Source: Candidatus Fraserbacteria bacterium (lineage in GTDB: Bacteria; Bipolaricaulota; Bipolaricaulia; RBG-16-55-9; JAJCYT01). Taken from it: a stretch of 64,000 nucleotides of DNA. The stretch spans positions 186,001 through 250,000 of the forward strand of contig JAJCYT010000031.1 in NCBI GenBank assembly GCA_029262795.1, read 5' to 3'. The notes below the pieces were generated by a model. The model made no database searches, was not told where the DNA came from, and saw only the letters and a list, made by a program, of their open reading frames with translations. Made by a program: the position numbers and the translations under genes. Shown in pieces: positions 42,676 to 51,631 of this stretch (position 1 is the first letter of the stretch; every line of letters begins with the position of its first letter).

Positions 42676-44088
42676 ATGGCAAAGTCCGTAGCAGAAGTTG
42701 TCAAACTTCGTGAAGAAGTGGATATGGTGGATTTGCGTTTCACGGACCTGTTTGGCCAATGGCACCATTTCAGCACGCCATCGCGTGAGTTGTCTGAAGA
42801 CATGTTTGAGGAAGGTCTGGGCTTTGATGGGTCATCCATTCGTGGATTTCAGTCCATCAACGAATCTGACATGATTCTGATCCCTGATCCAAACAGTGCC
42901 TTCATTGATCCTGTGATGGAAACAGCCACGCTGGTGTTGATCTGTGAAATTTATGATCCGATCACCCGCCAACCTTATACCAAAGACCCCCGTTACGTCG
43001 CCAAAAAAGCGGAAGAATATTTAAAAAGCACCGGTATTGCTGATGTGGCCTATTTTGGCCCCGAAGCTGAGTTCTTTTTATTTGACAATGTGGTTTACGG
43101 TGGTACGGCCAATGCGCAGTACTATTCCGTGGACAGCAGCGAAGCCTGGTGGAACAGCGGTGAAGACCTCGATCCGAATTTGGGTGGACAAATCCCTGCC
43201 AAGCGCGGTTATTTCCCAACGCCGCCTGCGGACACGTTTCAAGAAGTGCGCACCCAGATGGTCAAAACACTCGAAGAAGCGGGTGTGTTTGCTGAAGTCC
43301 ACCACCATGAGGTGGGCGTGGCTCAAAACGAAATCGATATTCGATTCGATGCTTTGGGTCTTACAGCTGACCGTTTGATGATTTATAAATACATCATTAA
43401 AAACGTGGCCCGCCATTATGGATTGTCTGCCACCTTTATGCCCAAGCCCTTGTTTGAAGACAATGGGAGTGGGATGCATGTTCATCAAAGTTTGTGGAAA
43501 GGCGACACCAACACCTTCTATGATGAAAACGGCTATGTGCAATTGTCCGACACGGCCCGTTACTATATTGGTGGTTTGATCAAACACGCATCTGCGATCC
43601 TGGCGTTTGCGGCCCCTTCGACCAACTCTTACAAACGATTGGTACCTGGTTACGAAGCGCCGGTCAAGCTGGCTTATTCGCAGCGAAATCGTTCTGCTTG
43701 TGTGCGTATTCCAATGTACTCCAAGAGTCCAAAAGCCAAGCGCGTCGAGTTCCGCCCACCGGACCCCACTGCAAATCCTTATCTGGCTTTCAGTGCCATG
43801 TTGATGGCGGGCTTAGATGGGATTCAAAATCAAATTGATCCGGGCGAGCCATTTGATAAAGATCTTTATGATTTGCCGCCTGAAGAAGCGGCGCAGATCA
43901 AATCGACCCCAGGTTCTTTGGGCGAAGTATTGGACGCGTTGGAAGCCGATACGGATTTCTTGCTGCAAGGCGATGTGTTCACACCCGACTTGCTGGAATC
44001 TTATATCAGCTACAAGCGCGAAAACGAGGTGGATGCGATTAACCTGCGCCCTCATCCACACGAGTTTGCGCTGTATTACGATATTTAA
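42676..44088 (+). CDS. glnA: Glutamine synthetase type I
   Basis: 470 residues from the ATG with a GGAGG site (42662-42666). A frame from 42646 adds 10 residues without a ribosome site. GSI signatures are GFDGSSIRGFQSINESDM, EAEFFLFD, HHEVGVAQNEID, NGSGMHVHQS and RSACVRIP. The DLYDLPPEEA loop contains the Tyr modified by adenylylation in GSI-beta, and the 470-residue length fits that class. It condenses ammonium and glutamate to glutamine with ATP. It is followed by a strong terminator, so it is monocistronic. Confidence 0.97.
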   Translation: MAKSVAEVVKLREEVDMVDLRFTDLFGQWHHFSTPSRELSEDMFEEGLGFDGSSIRGFQSINESDMILIPDPNSAFIDPVMETATLVLICEIYDPITRQPYTKDPRYVAKKAEEYLKSTGIADVAYFGPEAEFFLFDNVVYGGTANAQYYSVDSSEAWWNSGEDLDPNLGGQIPAKRGYFPTPPADTFQEVRTQMVKTLEEAGVFAEVHHHEVGVAQNEIDIRFDALGLTADRLMIYKYIIKNVARHYGLSATFMPKPLFEDNGSGMHVHQSLWKGDTNTFYDENGYVQLSDTARYYIGGLIKHASAILAFAAPSTNSYKRLVPGYEAPVKLAYSQRNRSACVRIPMYSKSPKAKRVEFRPPDPTANPYLAFSAMLMAGLDGIQNQIDPGEPFDKDLYDLPPEEAAQIKSTPGSLGEVLDALEADTDFLLQGDVFTPDLLESYISYKRENEVDAINLRPHPHEFALYYDI

Positions 44089-44122
44089 TATTAAAAAAAA
44101 AGCCATTTTGGCAACTCCTGAG

Positions 44123-44163
44123 CGGGGCAAAGCGGGGTCACCCGCTTTGCCCCGTTTTCTTTC
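44123..44163 (+). terminator. Strong terminator after glnA
   Basis: A perfect 14-bp GC-rich stem CGGGGCAAAGCGGG/CCCGCTTTGCCCCG with loop GTCA is followed by TTTTCTTTC. Confidence 0.93.
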
Positions 44164-44181
44164 ATTCCATAAACTAGAGCC

Positions 44182-44973
44182 ATGTCACTTCGGTTGAGAG
44201 AACCCGATTTAGTCGCCCGCGCCATCGAAATGTTTGTCTTCGAGCACGTCAATCGCACCCAGGGTGCGGTGATTGGCCTCAGTGGTGGCATTGATTCAGC
44301 ACTCACGCTGAGCCTGGCCGTTCGTGCGATGGGACCGGAACGGATTTTGGGGCTGCTCATGCCCGATGCCGATGTCACAAACGATCAGGACATGAAAGAT
44401 GCACGTCAATGGGCTGAACAATTGGGGGTTGCCACCCACACCATTCCCATCAACAGTTTTGTAAAAGAATTCAATTTCACTGGCCTGGGCACATTCACCG
44501 AAGACCGAAACATTTCCGGCAACCTCAAAGCGCGCATCCGCATGGTGTTGAGCTATACCGTGGCCAATTTGCAAAATCGGGTGGTGTTGGGTACGGGCAA
44601 TCGCAGTGAACTGCTGCTTGGTTATTTTACAAAGTTCGGCGACGGCGCTGCGGACCTTTTACCGATTGGAGCACTTTACAAAACACAGGTGTTTCAACTG
44701 GCCAAGCACTTTCAAATGCCCATTCAATTTTTGGACAAACCGCCCAGTGCGGATTTGTGGGAAGGGCAAACGGATAAAAAAGAACTGGGCGCTTCTTATG
44801 AAATCATTGACCCCATCCTGTATGAGTTGGTGGAACGCCGCCGTCAGCCGCATCAAGTGATTGAATCTCTGCCGGCCAATGAAGCGTTGGTCAGAAAGTT
44901 GGTTGGTCGGATGGAAGCCAATCAGCACAAATCGGAAATGCCGCCGATTGCTGATGTTGAACTCACGTTTTAA
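44182..44973 (+). CDS. nadE: NH3-dependent NAD+ synthetase
   Basis: 263 residues. Adenine-nucleotide alpha-hydrolase fold with the P-loop GLSGGIDSALTLSLAVRA, TGNRSELLLGYFTKFGDGAA and KPPSADLWEGQTDKKELG. No glutaminase domain is present, so it uses free ammonia to turn deamido-NAD+ into NAD+. Its placement just after glnA fits an ammonium-metabolism context. Its 3' end overlaps the convergent GDPD gene by 11 bases. Confidence 0.95.
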   Translation: MSLRLREPDLVARAIEMFVFEHVNRTQGAVIGLSGGIDSALTLSLAVRAMGPERILGLLMPDADVTNDQDMKDARQWAEQLGVATHTIPINSFVKEFNFTGLGTFTEDRNISGNLKARIRMVLSYTVANLQNRVVLGTGNRSELLLGYFTKFGDGAADLLPIGALYKTQVFQLAKHFQMPIQFLDKPPSADLWEGQTDKKELGASYEIIDPILYELVERRRQPHQVIESLPANEALVRKLVGRMEANQHKSEMPPIADVELTF

Positions 44974-45658
44974 ACAATTCTTTTCTAATTTGATATGCCT
45001 CATCCGGACAATCCGTGACCACCCCTGCGATGCGGTCATTTAAAAAACATTGCTTGAGTTGTTCGTGATCATTGACGGTCCAGACGAAGATAGGTTTGTC
45101 ATCAAATTTTTTTAAAAAAGCAGATTTGATCAAACTCAAATGAATGGCATAAGCATTTAAAGATGGATCGATATGGTCTCGTTTCAACCACTTTAAATAT
45201 TGATCGCGTTTGCCAAGAATGCAGCCGATGTTGATTTTGGGATCAAGTGAGCGAATACGGTCAATGCTTGGGCGATTAAAGGAAGTAACCACCACATCCT
45301 CCAAAACAGTTTCTTTGTGAATGATATTGAGAATGGCCGCTTCGTCGCCTTCTTCTTTTAATTCGATGTCAAGTTGAATCCGCCCCTTGGTCAACTTCAG
45401 GGCAGCTTCGAACGTGAACAATTCAAAGCCCTTTTTGCGTGCGGCTTGTTGGGCTTGTTCAAATGTTGATTCGCACAATATCAAATCATCAATGTTTGGA
45501 TCGTGATGCACGACGAACACGCCGTCGGTTGTTTTGCGCACATCGAACTCGATCATGTCTGCACCAACTTCAATCGCTTTTTCGAAAGCCTTTAGTGTGT
45601 TTTCAGTTTCAAGCCGCGAGGCGCCTCGATGGGCCACGATCATTTTGTGGGGTGTCAA
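44963..45658 (-). CDS. Glycerophosphodiester phosphodiesterase
   Basis: 231 residues with an alternative ATG at residue 6. TIM-barrel GDPD with the catalytic and metal residues in VAHRGASRLETENTLKAF, GADMIEFDVRKTTDGVFVVH and HHDPNIDDL. A later IQLDIELKEEGDE carries the third acidic cluster. No signal peptide is present, so it is cytoplasmic. It releases glycerol-3-phosphate from glycerophosphodiesters. It converges with nadE. Confidence 0.92.
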   Translation of the reverse strand: MTPHKMIVAHRGASRLETENTLKAFEKAIEVGADMIEFDVRKTTDGVFVVHHDPNIDDLILCESTFEQAQQAARKKGFELFTFEAALKLTKGRIQLDIELKEEGDEAAILNIIHKETVLEDVVVTSFNRPSIDRIRSLDPKINIGCILGKRDQYLKWLKRDHIDPSLNAYAIHLSLIKSAFLKKFDDKPIFVWTVNDHEQLKQCFLNDRIAGVVTDCPDEAYQIRKELFKT

Positions 45659-45713
45659 ATTGAAAATCCTTTTTTAGGGTTTCATCTTTCTAAGCTGGGA
45701 TTATAATACCAAT

Positions 45714-46301
45714 ATGTATTCATGGAAATTTTTAATCGTTTTGTCGGCGATGTTTCTGGTTGGTTGTGGGCAGGAAGCTGTTCAGCAAGCAACTTTGCCT
45801 GTGGTTGAACCTATTGCTGCCTTGCCTGAATTGGTCTTGGCGCAGCAGGGCGCTGAGGTTGAGAACCTATCTACGGATGGTACAACGGCAATAAACTTTG
45901 CGGGAATGATCAATGGTTATCGGGCTGAATCCGAATCTGGATTGTGTAAATGGGAGCCAAAACTATATCGGGTGGCCGAAGCCCATGCACTGAGTCTGGC
46001 CACCAATACGGCGTGTTTGCAACAGGTGGCGCAAAATCTGGAATCTGCTGAAGCCACGTGTGGTGGCATAGGCCAACTGAAACAATTGGCTGAGTTACAG
46101 GGCTATGACTTCAAAAATATTTTGGGAAACAGCTATGTGTCGATTGGCCAGGCGCTCGATTTTGAATCTGCGGCCAAAGCCTGGTCAGAAAAAAATCCTC
46201 ATAAAAATATTTTTGCTAGCAAGCAAGTCAAAGACATTGGCGCGGCTGTGGTTCGCAGTGGCAACGCCATTGTCTATGTAACAGTTCTGGCAAATGAGTG
46301 A
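45714..46301 (+). CDS. Lipoprotein with divergent CAP/SCP-like domain
   Basis: 195 residues. Signal peptide with lipobox LVGC (Cys 18). The C-terminal 130 residues match the CAP/SCP (cysteine-rich secretory protein) fold: MINGYRAESGLC-type opening, KLYRVAEAHALSLATN, then SAAKAWSEKNPHKNIFASKQ and VKDIGAAVVRSGNAIVYVTV. The usual first His is present (AHA), but the partner Glu/His motif is weak. CAP domains act in the envelope with varied roles. The upstream gap of 55 bases leaves room for its own promoter. Confidence 0.72.
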   Translation: MYSWKFLIVLSAMFLVGCGQEAVQQATLPVVEPIAALPELVLAQQGAEVENLSTDGTTAINFAGMINGYRAESESGLCKWEPKLYRVAEAHALSLATNTACLQQVAQNLESAEATCGGIGQLKQLAELQGYDFKNILGNSYVSIGQALDFESAAKAWSEKNPHKNIFASKQVKDIGAAVVRSGNAIVYVTVLANE

Positions 46302-46374
46302 ATGCGCATATGCTTACCCTTATTGAAAATTGAACATTAAATTCAAAAAAATTGTTTGTGGTTTTGACAAACGC

Positions 46375-46404
46375 TTGTTTTTTGTTTGCAATATCTGTTA
46401 TAGT
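46375..46404 (+). promoter_or_regulatory. Probable promoter of the aap operon
   Basis: -35 TTGTTT (46375-46380), 18-bp spacer, -10 TATAGT (46399-46404). The start would be near 46411, just before a long inverted repeat. Confidence 0.6.
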
Positions 46405-46419
46405 GGTAAAAACAAGGAA

Positions 46420-46527
46420 GGCCTTTAGCAACAAAAAACATTGATCTGTTCGATGTTTTAGACGGTTTCAGGGGGGTGTTCTGTAGGTCTTGTTTGTATC
46501 CTTAACATTAAAAAAGTTGCAAAGGCC
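46420..46527 (+). promoter_or_regulatory. Structured leader of the aap operon (candidate cis-regulatory RNA)
   Basis: GGCCTTTAGCAAC (46420-46432) pairs with GTTGCAAAGGCC (46516-46527), 12 bp with one bulged A, enclosing 83 bases. These include a smaller AACAT...ATGTT hairpin (about 46437-46457) and a G-run. It lies between the promoter and the ribosome site of the binding-protein gene. No known riboswitch core was recognised. Confidence 0.5.
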
Positions 46528-46582
46528 TAACCAAATATAGTACGTTTCTACACAAAAGCTTCAAAAATTCAAGGAGGCTACA

Positions 46583-47590
46583 TTGAAAAGAATTTTAATT
46601 GTTGCATTTGCCGTTTTGTTAATGGTGCCTGGCTTGCTGTCCAGCGCCCAGGGCGGCGACACGTTGGCCGCCGTTCAGGCACGTGGTGTGTTGAACTGTG
46701 GTGTGAATGGTCAGTTGCCAGGCTTCAGCGGCTTGGAATCTGATGGTTCCTTCACCGGTTTCGACGTGGATTACTGCCACGCAGTGGCTGCTGCTGTGTT
46801 GGGTGATGGCGATGCTGTGGAATTTTTCCCATTGACCGCTCCTCAACGTTTCGACGTTTTGGCATCTGGTGAAATTGATCTGTTGATCCGCAACACCACT
46901 TACACCGTCAGCCGCGACACCGACTTGGGCAACAACTTTGCACCACCTACCTTCTACGACGGTCAAGGCTTTATGGTCCGCGCGGATTCCGGCATCGGCT
47001 CTGTTGCTGATCTGGATGGCGCTTCCATTTGTGTCGGCACCGGTACCACCACCGAATTGAACTTGGCTGACACCTTTGCAGCACGTGGCATCAACTTTGA
47101 ACCTGTGGTATTTGAAACCACCGACGAAACGTTTGCTGCTTATGATGCTGGCCGCTGCGATGCAGTGACCACAGACCTTTCCGGTTTGGCTTCACGTCGT
47201 ACCACTTTGGGCAACCCTAGCGATCACAACATCTTGAGTGAAGCTATCTCCAAAGAGCCTTTGGGCCCAGTGGTTCGCCATGGCGACGATAACTGGTATG
47301 ACATTGTAAAATGGACTGTATATGCAACTTTCTTCGCTGAAGAAGCTGGCATTACTTCCGGCAATGTGGGCAGTTTTGACCGCAGTGACCCTGAAGTGGA
47401 TCGCTTCTTGGGCGAAATTTCCACCAAGTTTGGTTTGGATGCCGGCGCTTTTGCTGCCGCAATTGGTGCAGTGGGCAACTACGGTGAAATCTATGACCGT
47501 AACGTTGGTCCTTTGGGCATCGCACGCGAAGGCGGCTTGAACGCTTCCTTCCAAAATGGTGGTTTGTTGTACGCTCCTCCATTCCGTTAA
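46583..47590 (+). CDS. aapJ: General L-amino-acid ABC transporter, periplasmic binding protein
   Basis: 335 residues with a TTG start preceded by GGAGG (46574-46578). Signal peptide (IVAFAVLLMVPGLLSSA), then the AapJ-type fold: VQARGVLNCGVNGQLPGFSG, GFDVDYCHAVAAAVLGD, SICVGTGTTTELNLAD and FETTDETFAAYDAGRCDAVT. It captures a broad range of L-amino acids and delivers them to AapQM. It is the first gene of aapJQMP and is followed by a stem-loop that should favour its higher expression. Confidence 0.93.
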   Translation: MKRILIVAFAVLLMVPGLLSSAQGGDTLAAVQARGVLNCGVNGQLPGFSGLESDGSFTGFDVDYCHAVAAAVLGDGDAVEFFPLTAPQRFDVLASGEIDLLIRNTTYTVSRDTDLGNNFAPPTFYDGQGFMVRADSGIGSVADLDGASICVGTGTTTELNLADTFAARGINFEPVVFETTDETFAAYDAGRCDAVTTDLSGLASRRTTLGNPSDHNILSEAISKEPLGPVVRHGDDNWYDIVKWTVYATFFAEEAGITSGNVGSFDRSDPEVDRFLGEISTKFGLDAGAFAAAIGAVGNYGEIYDRNVGPLGIAREGGLNASFQNGGLLYAPPFR

Positions 47591-47632
47591 TTTTTGACGA
47601 AATCGAGAAGCACTTAAGTTGAACAAGTGACA

Positions 47633-47678
47633 ACAATGGTGTGCGGTTTGAAACAAGGCCGCACACCATTGTCCTTTA
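47633..47678 (+). terminator. Intercistronic stem-loop (partial terminator) between aapJ and aapQ
   Basis: A perfect 14-bp stem ACAATGGTGTGCGG/CCGCACACCATTGT with a 12-nt loop is followed by CCTTTATTT. It lies 43 bases after the aapJ stop and 35 bases before the aapQ start. Confidence 0.8.
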
Positions 47679-47712
47679 TTTCTCAAAATTCAAGGGCGCA
47701 ACCGGATGGTCT

Positions 47713-48885
47713 ATGGCCGAAAAGAGCAAAACCTCAATTCCATTTTGGCGTGATATACGCAAACTCAATGTTCTGATTCAAATTGTTTTTGTTATTTTGG
47801 TCATCATTGCGGGCTTCGTGTTGGTCAACAACATGCAAACAAGCCTTGACCAACTTGGGAAAACTTTTGGTTTCGAGTTTTTTCAGGATCAATCCAGTTT
47901 TGCCATTCCCCCTGAAAGTTTAGAGTTTGATCGAACAGACCCCTACTGGTATGCCATTGTGGTGGGGCTGGTCAACACGGTGAAAGTGGCTTTGATTGGC
48001 ATTATTCTGGCCACCATTCTGGGCACGTTTATGGGGATTGCTCGCCTGTCCAGCAATTGGCTGATCAGCAAAATTGCTGAAATCTATGTTGAAATTATTC
48101 GTAATATCCCATTGTTGGTGCAATTGATTTTTTGGTATTTTGCTGTGTTTGTAAATTTGCCGGATGCCAGATTCAGCATTGAATTTTTTGGCGTTTTTCT
48201 GAGTAACCGTGGATTGTTTCTGCCCTGGGCTTTTCCATCAGAAACGTTTTCAATTTGGGCCATCTACTTAGGGGTGGCTTTGATCATTGCCATTATTGCA
48301 TATATTTATCGTCGTAATCAGTTGAAACGTGCTGAACGCCCTGGCTTTCCTGGCTTTACTGCAATGGGCGTATTTATGGTGCTTGCAGCGATGACGTGGT
48401 TTTTTACAGGACCCGCACCATTAAATTTGGAATTTCCTGTTTTTGGCCGCTTCAACTTTGATGGCGGGATTGTGTTGAGTACGGAATTTTCTGCGTTGTT
48501 GTTTGGTCTGGTCATTTATACAGGTGCCTTTATTTCTGAACTTGTTCGTGCAGGAATTCAGGCCGTTGCCAAAGGGCAGGTGGAAGCGGCCAAAGCTTTG
48601 GGCCTAAAGGGCAGTAAAGTGTTACAGCTTGTGGTGTTGCCCCAGGCATTGCGCGTGATTGTGCCCCCGTTGACCAGCCAGTATTTGAATTTGACCAAAA
48701 ACTCCAGTCTGGCTGTGGCGATTGGCTATTTTGATGTGACCCGCGTGGCCAACACCACAATTAACCAAACGGGCCACGGCCTTGAAGTCATTATCATATT
48801 GATGGCGTGTTATCTCACCCTAAGCCTGTTGATTTCAATGGTGATGAATGCTTACAACCGGCGCATAAAGTTGGTGGAACGCTAA
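47713..48885 (+). CDS. aapQ: General L-amino-acid ABC transporter, permease AapQ
   Basis: 390 residues from the ATG of MAEKSKTSIPFWRD. The frame is open from 47641, but that part overlaps the stem-loop. About 7-8 membrane helices; after a first helix comes a short outside loop, then HisM-type permease core with ASARI-like EAA motif (EAAKALGLKGSKVLQLVVLP). It forms the channel with AapM. The ribosome site is poor (GGATGG). It overlaps aapM by one base (TAATG), so translation is coupled. Confidence 0.92.
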   Translation: MAEKSKTSIPFWRDIRKLNVLIQIVFVILVIIAGFVLVNNMQTSLDQLGKTFGFEFFQDQSSFAIPPESLEFDRTDPYWYAIVVGLVNTVKVALIGIILATILGTFMGIARLSSNWLISKIAEIYVEIIRNIPLLVQLIFWYFAVFVNLPDARFSIEFFGVFLSNRGLFLPWAFPSETFSIWAIYLGVALIIAIIAYIYRRNQLKRAERPGFPGFTAMGVFMVLAAMTWFFTGPAPLNLEFPVFGRFNFDGGIVLSTEFSALLFGLVIYTGAFISELVRAGIQAVAKGQVEAAKALGLKGSKVLQLVVLPQALRVIVPPLTSQYLNLTKNSSLAVAIGYFDVTRVANTTINQTGHGLEVIIILMACYLTLSLLISMVMNAYNRRIKLVER

Positions 48886-50822
48886 TGGCAAACAACCTGG
48901 ACAACCGCTCCTTAGAGTCTGTCAATGTAGAAAAACCGCCCGTGGCAACTGGGGGGGTGTTGGGCTGGCTCAGAGAAAATTTATTCAACACCTGGTATAA
49001 CGCACTGTTGACATTCCTTGGCCTTTTACTCATTTATGTGTCGGTGACGGGTGCCGTTGGATTTATCATTGACGGGCTGGATGAAGAATTTCTGCCCAAC
49101 TACCAGCTTTCCATTCAGGACCAAAATCTGGTGCTTGATTTTGGTGACATACAGTCCCGATTCAAAGTGGATGAAGTGATCTTTACCATCGAGCACAGTG
49201 GCGCGTCTTCACCGATTGTCACCACACTGAACAACAGTGAATCATCTGTGGTGTTGGGTGCTTTTTCCGAGCAGATCAAAATCAGCAGCATCAGCGCACA
49301 AATCAAACTGAATGGAAATCAGTACCAATTGGTTGATCGTGTTGCCAAGCAAAAAATAGACATTCAGGTCAGCAAACCAGAGTTGGAAGTGTATATCCTG
49401 GGCGGCAACATTGGTGTTGAGTACACTGTCGATGGTGAAGCCACAGCCTTAAGAGGCCCCAGCACGCTGCTGAATCGTGATCACCAGGTAGAAGATTTTG
49501 AACTGGGCAACATGGATGAAAACATTGTCTTGGGGAATGTGGTCTTAAATTACGAGTTGGAAACACTTTATCAGTTGGTCGAATCGGAAGGCCAGCTTTA
49601 TCTCAGCGTTGAAGATTTCCAACGGCGCTTTAACTCGACCAAGATATTTGCCCGTGTGGATTATCTGTTGGACGGGCAAACCGGTTCCATTCGAGAAAAC
49701 ATCAAAATTATAGAAGGCTTTTCCAGTCCCAGGTTACAATTGGGGACCGTAGGCAATTTATCCGTTGACCATATGTCATTGGGCTTTAACCATTGGGAAG
49801 TGATTCCCAACAACCTCACTTTGCTGATGGTGGGGCGTTTTCCGCGAGATCAACTGGAGCGCGTCTGGTTTTCGATGTATCTGGTGGCTTTGCTGCTGGG
49901 GCTAAGTGCGGGCATCTGGCCTGGACTGGTTCGTCTGCTTGCCGGAGTTTCTGGCGCTGCAACGGTCATCTTGGCATTTTTACCTTTTGCTCCAGGCGTG
50001 CAGTTTTGGATTGCGGGGTTGGCTTTGGTGGGGTTGGGCGGATTTGCTTTGGGGTACTTTTTCCAACTCCGGCGCTTGGTCATTTGGGGGTGGGTGCTTT
50101 CCTTCCCTATCATCATGGTGCTGCTGTCCGGGGTGAGCAACGAGTGGCCGAATGCGGAAGACCCGGTGCTCTCACTGGTCAACACGCGTGAGTGGGGCGG
50201 GTTGCTGCTTACGTTCCTGTTGGCAATTGTGGGGATTGTTTTGTCCTTCCCCATCGGTATTCTGTTGGCCCTGGGGCGTCGCAGCAAATACCCCGTCATC
50301 AGTGTGTTTTGTGTGCTTTATATCGAAATTATCCGTGGCGTGCCGTTGATCACCATTTTGTTCATGTCGCGAATTCTCATGCCTTTGTTTTTCCCAGGTT
50401 TTCAAATTGAAGAAGTGATTCGAGCCATGGTGGGCATCACCATGTTCAGCGCGGCCTACATGGCTGAAAACGTGCGCGGCGGGTTACAGTCTATTCCTTC
50501 GGGACAATTTGAAGCAGGGTATGCGGTGGGCCTGAAGGGCTGGCAGTCCATGTTTTTGATTGTCCTGCCACAAGCCCTGCGCGCAGTCATTCCCGCCATT
50601 GTGGGCCAGTTTATTGCCTTGTTTAAAGACACCACTTTGGTGTCCATCATTGGGTTGCTTGATTTCCTTAGGATTGCAGAAAGTGTGGCGAACAACTCCA
50701 ACTGGCTGGGTCTATGGTATGAGCTGCTGGCATTTACCGCGCTGGTGTATTGGGTGTTTACATTCGGGATGTCTTATGTGAGCCGGCGAATTGAAACCTC
50801 TCTTGGGGTTGGCACTCGCTAA
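48885..50822 (+). CDS. aapM: General L-amino-acid ABC transporter, permease AapM with large extracytoplasmic insertion
   Basis: 645 residues from the ATG inside TAATG at the aapQ stop. The HisM-type core is C-terminal with the EAA motif EAGYAVGLKGWQSMFLIVLP and TTLVSIIGLLDFLR. Between the first helix (about residues 38-62, NALLTFLGLLLIYVSVTGA) and the next one (near 300) lies about 230 residues of soluble, beta-rich sequence (LSIQDQNLVLDFGDIQSRF, LEVYILGGNIGVEYTVDG). Normal AapM proteins are about 380-400 residues and lack it. It should lie outside the membrane, near the binding-protein docking site. Role unknown. Confidence 0.9.
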   Translation: MANNLDNRSLESVNVEKPPVATGGVLGWLRENLFNTWYNALLTFLGLLLIYVSVTGAVGFIIDGLDEEFLPNYQLSIQDQNLVLDFGDIQSRFKVDEVIFTIEHSGASSPIVTTLNNSESSVVLGAFSEQIKISSISAQIKLNGNQYQLVDRVAKQKIDIQVSKPELEVYILGGNIGVEYTVDGEATALRGPSTLLNRDHQVEDFELGNMDENIVLGNVVLNYELETLYQLVESEGQLYLSVEDFQRRFNSTKIFARVDYLLDGQTGSIRENIKIIEGFSSPRLQLGTVGNLSVDHMSLGFNHWEVIPNNLTLLMVGRFPRDQLERVWFSMYLVALLLGLSAGIWPGLVRLLAGVSGAATVILAFLPFAPGVQFWIAGLALVGLGGFALGYFFQLRRLVIWGWVLSFPIIMVLLSGVSNEWPNAEDPVLSLVNTREWGGLLLTFLLAIVGIVLSFPIGILLALGRRSKYPVISVFCVLYIEIIRGVPLITILFMSRILMPLFFPGFQIEEVIRAMVGITMFSAAYMAENVRGGLQSIPSGQFEAGYAVGLKGWQSMFLIVLPQALRAVIPAIVGQFIALFKDTTLVSIIGLLDFLRIAESVANNSNWLGLWYELLAFTALVYWVFTFGMSYVSRRIETSLGVGTR

Positions 50823-50875
50823 AATTTTTATTGAAAAGAAATGTGAATGGGGCAAGTTAAAAGGAGTTTTGTGTG

Positions 50876-51631
50876 ATGGCAAAAGCAGAAAAGTCGGACG
50901 AAGGCATTATTGTTTGTCGCGAAGTGAACAAATGGTTTGGCGATTTTCACGTGTTGCGTGGTATTTCGGTCACCGTGCAAAAAGGTGAAGTGATCGTTAT
51001 TTGTGGCCCTTCAGGCTCAGGCAAATCCACCTTTATCCGCACCATCAATCGTTTGGAAGAACACCAAAAAGGTGACATCATCGTCGATGGGATTGAACTG
51101 AGCAACGATTTGAGAAACATTGATGCCATCCGCAGTGAAGTGGGCATGGTGTTTCAGCAATTTAATCTGTTCCCGCACTTAACTGTCAAAGACAACGTCA
51201 CCCTGGCCCCTATCTGGGTGCGAAAGCAACGCAAAAGTGAAGCCGAAGCCCTGGCCATGCAACTGTTGGAGCGTGTTGGGATTCCCGAACAGGCTGAAAA
51301 ATATCCGGGCCAGCTTTCCGGTGGTCAGCAGCAGCGTGTGGCCATTGCCCGAGCCTTGGCCATGCAGCCGAAAATCATGTTGTTTGATGAACCCACTTCA
51401 GCCCTCGATCCTGAGATGATTAAAGAAGTGTTGGATGTGATGAAAGAATTGGCTGAAACCGGCATGACCATGCTGGTGGTGACGCACGAAATGGGCTTTG
51501 CCCGTGAAGTGGCTGATCGCATTATCTTTTTTGATTATGGTCAATTGGTTGAGGAAAACACGCCAGAAAATTTCTTTAACAACCCAGAGCACGATCGCAC
51601 GAAATTGTTTCTGTCACAAATTCTTCATTAA
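50876..51631 (+). CDS. aapP: General L-amino-acid ABC transporter, ATP-binding protein AapP
   Basis: 251 residues from ATG 50876 (the GTG at 50873 is in frame), with AAAAGGAG upstream. Walker [10 protein letters not shown], signature LSGGQQQR, Walker [15 protein letters not shown] and the switch His in VVTHEMGFA mark a polar amino-acid transport ATPase. It drives uptake through AapQM. Last gene of aapJQMP; its stop overlaps the convergent ybdK-like gene by 4 bases. Confidence 0.95.
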   Translation: MAKAEKSDEGIIVCREVNKWFGDFHVLRGISVTVQKGEVIVICGPSGSGKSTFIRTINRLEEHQKGDIIVDGIELSNDLRNIDAIRSEVGMVFQQFNLFPHLTVKDNVTLAPIWVRKQRKSEAEALAMQLLERVGIPEQAEKYPGQLSGGQQQRVAIARALAMQPKIMLFDEPTSALDPEMIKEVLDVMKELAETGMTMLVVTHEMGFAREVADRIIFFDYGQLVEENTPENFFNNPEHDRTKLFLSQILH

